Source of the DNA: Cognatazoarcus halotolerans
GTDB taxonomy: Bacteria; Pseudomonadota; Gammaproteobacteria; Burkholderiales; Rhodocyclaceae
Direction: 5' to 3'
Length of the DNA: 64,000 nucleotides
NCBI RefSeq assembly: GCF_009800965.1
Contig: NZ_WUAF01000001.1
Span: forward strand, 434,001 to 498,000
Every line of letters begins with the position of its first letter. The stretch's first letter is position 1. The position numbers were made by a program, and so were the translations under genes. Under the pieces are notes generated by a model, which worked only from the letters and a program-made list of their open reading frames with translations, searched no databases and had not been told where the DNA came from. This document shows, piece after piece, positions 58,391 through 64,000 of this stretch.

Positions 58391-58828
58391 TTATTCGGCC
58401 GCCACCGAGCCGCCCGCTGCCTCAATGGCCGCACGCGCCCCCTTGGTCGCCCCGATACCACGGAGATTGACCTTCTTGTCGATCGCACCCGACAGTACAA
58501 CCTTCGCTGCCAGTGCATCACCAGCCACAAGACCAGCCTGCTTCAGGACGAGAAGATCCACATCCTCGACAGGCAACAGGGCAAGTTCCGAAAGCCGAAC
58601 TTCCGCGTTGCGAGCACGGGTCAGCGACACGAAGCCACGCTTGGGCAAGCGACGTTGCAACGGCATCTGGCCGCCCTCAAAACCAGTCTTGTGGAATCCA
58701 CCGGTGCGGGACTTCTGCCCCTTGTGACCGCGACCACAGGTTTTGCCGAGGCCACTACCAATTCCACGACCGACACGCTTGGCCGCCGACTTGGCACCCG
58801 CCGCCGGCTTGATGGTATTCAGTCTCAT
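58391..58828 (-). CDS. rplO: 50S ribosomal protein L15
   Basis: 145 residues with the glycine-rich RNA-binding start ([22 protein letters not shown]) and [18 protein letters not shown]. It is an assembly protein of the large subunit. It starts one base after the rpmD stop. Confidence 0.98.
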   Translation of the reverse strand: MRLNTIKPAAGAKSAAKRVGRGIGSGLGKTCGRGHKGQKSRTGGFHKTGFEGGQMPLQRRLPKRGFVSLTRARNAEVRLSELALLPVEDVDLLVLKQAGLVAGDALAAKVVLSGAIDKKVNLRGIGATKGARAAIEAAGGSVAAE

Positions 58829-58829
58829 C

Positions 58830-59012
58830 TCAGGACTCCCACTTCAGCAGGTACGAAACCTTGTTGATCATGCCGCGTACCGCTGCCGTATCTTCGAGTT
58901 GCACCGTCTGGTGCAGCCGGCGCAAGCCAAGCCCGCGGACCGTCGCCCGGTGCGATTGCTTGGTGCCGATCACGCTCTTGACGAGCGTGACTGTAACTTT
59001 CTTGTCAGACAT
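58830..59012 (-). CDS. rpmD: 50S ribosomal protein L30
   Basis: 60 residues, [20 protein letters not shown] and [20 protein letters not shown], the normal short bacterial form. Three bases separate it from rpsE and one from rplO. Confidence 0.97.
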   Translation of the reverse strand: MSDKKVTVTLVKSVIGTKQSHRATVRGLGLRRLHQTVQLEDTAAVRGMINKVSYLLKWES

Positions 59013-59015
59013 CGT

Positions 59016-59540
59016 TTACCCCAGAATCTCTTCGACGGACTTGCCGCGTTTGGCAGCAATCTCCGACGGGCTATTCACGGCGGTCAGACCATTCAGGGTC
59101 GCACGCACCACGTTGTAGGGGTTGGTCGAACCCAGGCACTTGCAGATGATGTCGGTAACACCCATCACCTCGAACACCGCGCGCATCGGACCGCCCGCGA
59201 TGATGCCGGTACCGCTCGGGGCCGGCTGCATCAGCACGGAGGCCGCGCCATGCTTACCAACCACCGTATGGTGCAGCGTGCCGCCCTTCAACGACACCTT
59301 GACCAGCTTGCGACGAGCCTCGTCCATTGCCTTCTGCACGGCAACCGGCACTTCACGCGCCTTGCCCTTGCCCATTCCGATACCGCCATCGCCGTCGCCG
59401 ACCACCGTCAGCGCCGCGAAACCAAGGATGCGACCACCCTTCACGACCTTGGTGACGCGATTGATCGCCACCATTTTTTCCCGCAGACCGTCGTCACGCT
59501 CATCGGCCACCTGCGGTTTCCTGCTTTGCTGCTTAGCCAT
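59016..59540 (-). CDS. rpsE: 30S ribosomal protein S5
   Basis: 174 residues with the double-stranded RNA-binding-like fold ([39 protein letters not shown]) and the S5 C-terminal domain ([17 protein letters not shown]). It has roles in decoding accuracy and spectinomycin sensitivity. Confidence 0.98.
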   Translation of the reverse strand: MAKQQSRKPQVADERDDGLREKMVAINRVTKVVKGGRILGFAALTVVGDGDGGIGMGKGKAREVPVAVQKAMDEARRKLVKVSLKGGTLHHTVVGKHGAASVLMQPAPSGTGIIAGGPMRAVFEVMGVTDIICKCLGSTNPYNVVRATLNGLTAVNSPSEIAAKRGKSVEEILG

Positions 59541-59552
59541 TGCCTTCCTCGC

Positions 59553-59906
59553 TTAGAACTTGAGGCCGCCTTCGCGAGCGGCTTCAGCCAAGGCCTTGAC
59601 CCGGCCGTGATAGTGGAAGCCGGCACGGTCAAACGACACCGACTCGATGCCCGCGGCCTTGGCGCGCTCGGCAATCAGTTTGCCCACGGATTCCGCAGCC
59701 TTGACGTTGCCGCCATTCGGAATCTGGCTACGCACTTCGGCTTCGACGGTGGACGCCGCGGCGAGCACCTTGGAACCGCAACCGGAGATAATCTGGGCGT
59801 ATATGTGGCAGTTGGAACGATGGACAGTCAGACGGACAGCCTTCAGTTCCGCGATCTTGGCACGGGTTTTACGTGCCCGGCGCAAACGTGCGACTTTCTT
59901 GTTCAT
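59553..59906 (-). CDS. rplR: 50S ribosomal protein L18
   Basis: 117 residues, basic start [20 protein letters not shown] and the 5S rRNA-binding core ([34 protein letters not shown]). It lies 12 bases after rplF and 12 before rpsE. Confidence 0.98.
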   Translation of the reverse strand: MNKKVARLRRARKTRAKIAELKAVRLTVHRSNCHIYAQIISGCGSKVLAAASTVEAEVRSQIPNGGNVKAAESVGKLIAERAKAAGIESVSFDRAGFHYHGRVKALAEAAREGGLKF

Positions 59907-59918
59907 GAGTGCCAGCCC

Positions 59919-60452
59919 TTACTTCTTCTTGGTTTCCTTGAGCACCACAACCTCGTCCGAATAACGGACGCCCTTGCCCTTGTACGGCTCGGGTTGCCGG
60001 TAGGCGCGCACCTCTGCAGCGACCTGGCCGACCTGTTGCTTATCGGTACCCTTGATTACGATCTCGGTCTGGGTAGGTGTTTCGACCTTTACACCGGCAG
60101 GCATCTGATGCACCACCGGATGCGAGAAACCGAGCGTGAGATTGAGCTTGTCGCCCTGGGCCTGAGCACGATAGCCAACGCCGACGAGCGTAAGCTTGCG
60201 TTCAAAGCCCTTCGAAACACCGGTAACCATGTTATTGACCAGTGCGCGATAGGTACCCGACAACGCGTTTGCATTGGCAACACCCTCAACAGCACGACAG
60301 ACCACCGCGCCATCTTCGAGCTCGACGCTTACCGCCGGAACCGCACGCTGAACCAGCGTACCGAGCGGCCCCTTGATCGAGATCACGCCGCCATCATTCT
60401 TGAACTCAACACCTGACGGCAGCGCAACCGGATTCTTTGCTACACGAGACAT
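59919..60452 (-). CDS. rplF: 50S ribosomal protein L6
   Basis: 177 residues, two tandem L6 folds ([35 protein letters not shown]) and the conserved end [15 protein letters not shown]. It binds 23S rRNA near the sarcin-ricin loop. Confidence 0.98.
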   Translation of the reverse strand: MSRVAKNPVALPSGVEFKNDGGVISIKGPLGTLVQRAVPAVSVELEDGAVVCRAVEGVANANALSGTYRALVNNMVTGVSKGFERKLTLVGVGYRAQAQGDKLNLTLGFSHPVVHQMPAGVKVETPTQTEIVIKGTDKQQVGQVAAEVRAYRQPEPYKGKGVRYSDEVVVLKETKKK

Positions 60453-60465
60453 TGTTCAGCCTCCC

Positions 60466-60861
60466 TTATGCGACGATGCAAAGCACTTCGCCGCCAACCC
60501 TGCTGGCACGCGCTGCACGATCTGTCATCACACCTTTCGGGGTCGAGACAATCGCCACCCCTAGGCCATTCATGACACGAGGCAGATCACCACTGCCCTT
60601 GTAGACGCGCAGACCAGGACGGCTCACACGCTCGATGCGCTCGATTACCGGACGACCTGCATAGTACTTGAGGGCGACATCAAGCTCAGGCTTGCCGGAT
60701 TCTGCACGAACAGCAAAATCGTCAATGTAGCCTTCATCCTTGAGCACCTTTGCAATGGCCATCTTCAGCTTCGAAGACGGCATGCTGACCGTGGATTTCT
60801 GCGCCTGCTGACCATTGCGGATGCGCGTCAGCATATCGGCGATCGGATCGGACATACTCAT
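60466..60861 (-). CDS. rpsH: 30S ribosomal protein S8
   Basis: 131 residues with [20 protein letters not shown], and the RNA-binding end [20 protein letters not shown]. In E. coli S8 represses the spc operon by binding mRNA near rplE; I did not identify such a site here. Confidence 0.98.
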   Translation of the reverse strand: MSMSDPIADMLTRIRNGQQAQKSTVSMPSSKLKMAIAKVLKDEGYIDDFAVRAESGKPELDVALKYYAGRPVIERIERVSRPGLRVYKGSGDLPRVMNGLGVAIVSTPKGVMTDRAARASRVGGEVLCIVA

Positions 60862-60871
60862 ATTTCTCTCC

Positions 60872-61177
60872 TTACCAGCTCGCCTTGGTCATGCCGGGAA
60901 CTTCGCCGCGGAATGCGATCTCGCGCAGCTTGTTACGGCAAAGACCGAACTTGCGAAAAACACCACGCGGACGGCCCGTCAGGTTGCAACGATTGCGCTG
61001 CCTTGACGGACTTGCATTGCGCGGAAGCTGCTGCAGCTTCAGCCGCGCAGCCATACGATCCTCTTCCGAAAGACCGGTGTCATTGATCTGAGCGACAAGC
61101 GCCGTGCGCTTGGCAGCGTACTTCGCCGCCAGCTTGGCACGCTTCTCCTCGCGGTTGATCAGGGCCAGTTTCGCCAT
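60872..61177 (-). CDS. rpsN: 30S ribosomal protein S14
   Basis: 101 residues, the long zinc-free form: it starts [20 protein letters not shown] and ends [20 protein letters not shown]; the CxxC pairs of the zinc form are missing. The chosen ATG matches the family start; the frame is open 20 codons further into rplE. Confidence 0.97.
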   Translation of the reverse strand: MAKLALINREEKRAKLAAKYAAKRTALVAQINDTGLSEEDRMAARLKLQQLPRNASPSRQRNRCNLTGRPRGVFRKFGLCRNKLREIAFRGEVPGMTKASW

Positions 61178-61184
61178 ATCACCC

Positions 61185-61724
61185 TCAATTCTTGAACGGG
61201 AACTTGAACGCGGCAAGCAGAGCGCGCGCTTCTTCATCGGACTTCGCGGTGGTCGTGATGCTGATGTTCATGCCACGAAGCGCGTCGATCTTGTCATACT
61301 CAATCTCGGGAAAAATAATCTGCTCTTTCACACCGAGGTTGTAGTTGCCACGCCCATCAAAACCCTTGGACGCGATACCGCGGAAGTCACGGATACGCGG
61401 CATCGCGACCGTAACCAGGCGATCGAAGAATTCGAACATGCGCGGACCACGCAGCGTCACCATGCAACCGATTGGATAGCCATCGCGAATCTTGAAACCG
61501 GCGATCGACTTGCGCGCCTTGGTTGCAACCGGCTTCTGACCTGCAATCTTGGTCATATCACCGATCGCGTTGTCGAGAATCTTCTTGTCGCCAACCGCCT
61601 CACCCACACCCATATTGAGCGTGATCTTGGTAATGCGGGGCACTTCCATGACGGACTTGTAGCCGAACTGCTCGCGCAGCTGGGGTACAACCGTTTCCTT
61701 ATAGAAATCTTGCAAGCGGGCCAT
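61185..61724 (-). CDS. rplE: 50S ribosomal protein L5
   Basis: 179 residues with [37 protein letters not shown] and the end [20 protein letters not shown]. It binds 5S rRNA and forms the bridge to the small subunit head. Confidence 0.98.
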   Translation of the reverse strand: MARLQDFYKETVVPQLREQFGYKSVMEVPRITKITLNMGVGEAVGDKKILDNAIGDMTKIAGQKPVATKARKSIAGFKIRDGYPIGCMVTLRGPRMFEFFDRLVTVAMPRIRDFRGIASKGFDGRGNYNLGVKEQIIFPEIEYDKIDALRGMNISITTTAKSDEEARALLAAFKFPFKN

Positions 61725-61735
61725 TGTGTCTATCC

Positions 61736-62059
61736 TTAAGCCTCAACCACTTCGCCATTGGACTTGAAGAAGCGAACCTTACGGCCATCCTCAAGCACCT
61801 TGATGCCGACACGGTCAGCCTTCTGCGTTGCGGGATTGAACAGCGCCACGTTGGAAACATTGATCGGCATTTCTTTCTCGACAATGCCACCAACCTGACC
61901 CTTCATCGGATTGGGCCGAACATGTTTCTTTACGCGATTGATTCCCTCAACCACAACATGCTCATCATCGACGCGACGCAGGACAGCACCGCGACGCCCC
62001 CGATCCTTGCCGGCGAGGATCACAACCTCGTCACCTTTACGAATCTTGTTCATCGCCAA
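61736..62059 (-). CDS. rplX: 50S ribosomal protein L24
   Basis: 107 residues with an N-terminal KOW motif ([22 protein letters not shown]). It is an assembly initiator of the large subunit. Two bases separate it from rplN. Confidence 0.98.
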   Translation of the reverse strand: MAMNKIRKGDEVVILAGKDRGRRGAVLRRVDDEHVVVEGINRVKKHVRPNPMKGQVGGIVEKEMPINVSNVALFNPATQKADRVGIKVLEDGRKVRFFKSNGEVVEA

Positions 62060-62061
62060 CC

Positions 62062-62430
62062 TCAGAGTACTTCCGGCGCCAGGGACACGATCTTCATGAA
62101 GCGCTCGGTACGCAGTTCACGCGTAACCGGCCCGAAGATACGGGTGCCGATCGGCTCCAGCTTGGTATTGAGCAAAACAGCGGCATTGCCGTCGAACTTG
62201 ACGAGCGAACCATCGGGACGACGAACACCTTTGGCAGTACGAACCACCACAGCGTTGTAGACATCACCTTTTTTCACTCGCCCACGAGGCGCAGCATCCT
62301 TGATCGACACCTTGATGATGTCGCCAATGCCTGCGTAGCGCCGCTTGGAGCCGCCGAGCACCTTGATGCACATCACAGAACGCGCACCGGTGTTGTCGGC
62401 GACGTTAAGGACAGTCTGCATTTGAATCAT
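62062..62430 (-). CDS. rplN: 50S ribosomal protein L14
   Basis: 122 residues, start [20 protein letters not shown] and [20 protein letters not shown]. It is the first gene of the spc operon and has a 147-base gap in front with its own promoter and a leader hairpin. Ribosome site GGAGAG at seven bases. Confidence 0.98.
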   Translation of the reverse strand: MIQMQTVLNVADNTGARSVMCIKVLGGSKRRYAGIGDIIKVSIKDAAPRGRVKKGDVYNAVVVRTAKGVRRPDGSLVKFDGNAAVLLNTKLEPIGTRIFGPVTRELRTERFMKIVSLAPEVL

Positions 62431-62474
62431 TGATTAACTCTCCAACTTAATCCGCGGCGCGGTCAGTCTTGGAA

Positions 62475-62505
62475 CCCGTCTGGGCAGGATCACGACCCGG
62501 ACGGG
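62475..62505 (-). promoter_or_regulatory. Leader hairpin of the spc operon
   Basis: Arms of 10 bases (minus strand CCCGTCCGGG / CCCAGACGGG) with one A-C mismatch and an 11-base loop lie within the predicted rplN leader. It may stabilise the mRNA or bind a ribosomal protein; neither is shown. Confidence 0.5.
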
Positions 62506-62520
62506 CCGCAAAGACTTAAA

Positions 62521-62549
62521 AGTATAACTGCTTGGCAGTTTCCTGCCAA
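62521..62549 (-). promoter_or_regulatory. spc operon promoter
   Basis: Minus strand TTGGCA (62544-62549), exactly 17-base spacer, TATACT (62521-62526). Transcription would start near 62514, 84 bases before rplN. Confidence 0.75.
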
Positions 62550-62554
62550 GCAGT
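62527..62554 (-). repeat. Perfect inverted repeat inside the spc promoter
   Basis: Twelve-base arms (ACTGCTTGGCAG / CTGCCAAGCAGT) and a four-base loop that reads GAAA on the transcribed strand. It fills the promoter spacer and -35 box. As RNA from the S10 operon it would be a stable GNRA-loop hairpin right after rpsQ, so it may end or protect the S10 transcript. Confidence 0.8.
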
Positions 62555-62577
62555 TTCTTCCAACCGGTCAAAATTTC

Positions 62578-62853
62578 TCAGACCAGGCGAGCCTTCTCGA
62601 CTACGCGCGTAACCTTCCAGGCTTTCGTCTTGGAGATCGGGCGGCATTCCGTGATCTCCACCAGGTCGCCTTCGGACGCGCTGCCATCCTCGACATGTGC
62701 GTGGTATTTCGCACTACGAGTGATCACCTTGCCGTACAGCGGGTGCTTCACTCGACGCTCGACCACCACGGTCACCGTCTTTTCCATCTTGTCGCTCACC
62801 ACGCGCCCAACGAGGCTGCGTGTGCACGAACCTGCTTCGATCTGCTCAGTCAT
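62578..62853 (-). CDS. rpsQ: 30S ribosomal protein S17
   Basis: 91 residues, OB fold with [20 protein letters not shown] and [20 protein letters not shown]. It is the last gene of the S10 operon and overlaps rpmC by four bases. Confidence 0.98.
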   Translation of the reverse strand: MTEQIEAGSCTRSLVGRVVSDKMEKTVTVVVERRVKHPLYGKVITRSAKYHAHVEDGSASEGDLVEITECRPISKTKAWKVTRVVEKARLV

Positions 62854-63044
62854 TTCTGCACCGCCTTCTCAGCCAGGACCATGCGCACCCGCGCGATGTC
62901 CCTGCGTACCGTCTTCAGCTGACCGGGATTGCCGAGCTGCTGAGTTGCATGCTGCATGCGCAGGCTGAACTGCGCCTTCAACAGATCAAGCAACTCCTTG
63001 TTGAGTTCTGTCGCGCCTTTGGCGCGGAGTTCGCTCGCTTTCAT
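62850..63044 (-). CDS. rpmC: 50S ribosomal protein L29
   Basis: 64 residues, two helices ([37 protein letters not shown]). It lies at the tunnel exit and contacts trigger factor and SRP. Two bases separate it from rplP. Confidence 0.97.
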   Translation of the reverse strand: MKASELRAKGATELNKELLDLLKAQFSLRMQHATQQLGNPGQLKTVRRDIARVRMVLAEKAVQK

Positions 63045-63046
63045 GA

Positions 63047-63460
63047 TTACCCCACCTGACGCGTCACGAAGGTCGTCGCAAGCGGCAGCTTTGCCGCTGC
63101 AAGGCGGAAGGCCTCGCGTGCGAGCGTCTCGTCAACGCCATCCATCTCATACAGCACCTTACCGGGCTGGATCTCAGCAACCCAGTATTCGGGGTTGCCC
63201 TTACCGTTACCCATCCGAACCTCGGCGGGCTTTCTGGAGATCGGCTTGTCCGGGAAAATCCGGATCCAGATCCGACCACCACGTTTGATGTGACGGGTCA
63301 TTGCACGACGAGCGGACTCAATCTGGCGGGCAGTCAAACGCCCGCGACCAATTGCCTTGAGTCCGTATTCGCCGAAGCTGACCTTGGTACCGCGGGTAGC
63401 AACGCCGGTGTTACGGCCTTTTTGCTCCTTACGATACTTCCTTCTCGACGGCTGCAGCAT
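63047..63460 (-). CDS. rplP: 50S ribosomal protein L16
   Basis: 137 residues, start [19 protein letters not shown] and [20 protein letters not shown]. It helps form the A site of the peptidyl transferase centre. Of two adjacent ATG codons I prefer the second, six bases from GGAG. The gene starts 32 bases inside rpsC. Confidence 0.97.
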   Translation of the reverse strand: MLQPSRRKYRKEQKGRNTGVATRGTKVSFGEYGLKAIGRGRLTARQIESARRAMTRHIKRGGRIWIRIFPDKPISRKPAEVRMGNGKGNPEYWVAEIQPGKVLYEMDGVDETLAREAFRLAAAKLPLATTFVTRQVG

Positions 63461-64000
63461 CATTCGCTCCTGCTTTCTTCACGCGTTTGCCGGACTTGTC
63501 GGCATCCCCTTGCTCACCACCGGCACGACGTGCCGGGCGCTTGCCCGGACGGTCGTTGTCGCCGCGCGGAGCACGCCGCCCGCGGCGGTTTTCCGTATCG
63601 GCTTCGCCTGCAGCAGGCTGTTCGTTGCGGGCGAGAATGTCACCCTTGTATACCCAGACCTTGATACCGATGATCCCGTAGGTCGTCTTAGCTTCCGAGA
63701 CGCCGTAATCGATATCGGCACGCAAGGTATGAAGCGGCACACGCCCCTCGCGATACCATTCGGTCCGGGCGATCTCCGCGCCGTTCAGGCGACCGGCACT
63801 CATGATCTTGATGCCTTGGGCACCGAGACGCATGGCATTCTGCATCGCACGCTTCATCGCGCGACGGAACATGATGCGGCGCTCGAGCTGCTGGGCGATA
63901 GAATCGGCAATCAGCTGAGCGTCCACTTCAGGCTTGCGAACCTCTTCGATGTTCACGTGGACTGGAACGCCCATGATGCCTTGAAGGTCGCGCTTGAGCA
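63429..64000 (-). CDS. rpsC: 30S ribosomal protein S3, C-terminal part (cut by window end)
   Basis: The window holds the last 190 residues, entering at [20 protein letters not shown] in the KH-domain half and going through the S3 C-terminal domain ([36 protein letters not shown]). It ends with a charged tail of about 60 residues rich in Arg, Lys, Gly and Ala, much longer than in E. coli but seen in betaproteobacteria. The end overlaps rplP by 32 bases. Confidence 0.97.
   Translation of the reverse strand, partial: LKRDLQGIMGVPVHVNIEEVRKPEVDAQLIADSIAQQLERRIMFRRAMKRAMQNAMRLGAQGIKIMSAGRLNGAEIARTEWYREGRVPLHTLRADIDYGVSEAKTTYGIIGIKVWVYKGDILARNEQPAAGEADTENRRGRRAPRGDNDRPGKRPARRAGGEQGDADKSGKRVKKAGANDAAAVEKEVS

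Noticed and set aside
62527-62554. The palindrome after rpsQ as a classical Rho-independent terminator
   Set aside because: No T-run follows (TATACTTTTAAG), and the bases form a promoter instead. An RNA end role stays open.

Overview
This is a GC-rich, gene-dense chromosomal window that reads as a betaproteobacterium, most likely of the Rhodocyclales (Azoarcus/Thauera-like). The main reasons are the ribosomal order secY-infA-rpmJ-rpsM, a pilS-pilR pair behind a PP0621-family gene, an ssb/MFS/uvrA arrangement, a RegB/RegA redox pair, and many sensory kinases and c-di-GMP proteins. The genus is an inference from gene content; no 16S gene is present. I see no prophage, insertion sequence, CRISPR array, tRNA or rRNA.

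Layout. 1-7.0 kb: the end of a patatin-like phospholipase, then divergent malic enzyme (maeB) and GTP-dependent PEP carboxykinase (pckG), an aminotransferase and a lytic transglycosylase. 7.4-12 kb: a BON-LysM protein (kbp) and a tightly overlapping operon PP0621-pilS-pilR-ampD. 11.9-14.9 kb: a methionine-type aminotransferase divergent from mtnA-ald2, which fits salvage of methylthioadenosine or 5'-deoxyadenosine. 15-23.6 kb: a CHASE-PAS-GGDEF-EAL protein, a four-gene operon with two tandem beta-hydroxyacid dehydrogenases and a LEA14-like lipoprotein, a hybrid kinase, ybiB and dsbB.

23.6-36.4 kb is a signalling and efflux region. One operon encodes a six-PAS histidine kinase, a receiver-HATPase protein, a receiver-PAS-PP2C phosphatase and a PilZ protein. 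Then come DUF2892, an RND pump and its membrane-fusion protein under a palindrome-covered promoter, and a stand-alone HATPase paralogue behind cbiX. 36.4-53.7 kb is housekeeping: an M23 peptidase, tcdA, a Sel1 protein, a metallo-beta-lactamase-fold enzyme, patB, yhcB, ssb, an MFS carrier, uvrA, small conserved proteins, a CPA2 antiporter, galE, a PCuAC copper chaperone divergent from regB-regA, and hslR.

53.7-64.0 kb, all on the minus strand, is the S10-spc-alpha ribosomal supercluster read from rpsC (cut by the window end) to rplQ. The E. coli operon boundaries are still visible: strong sigma70-like promoters sit in the rpsQ-rplN gap (spc) and at the rpmJ-rpsM junction (alpha), and a strong terminator follows rplQ.
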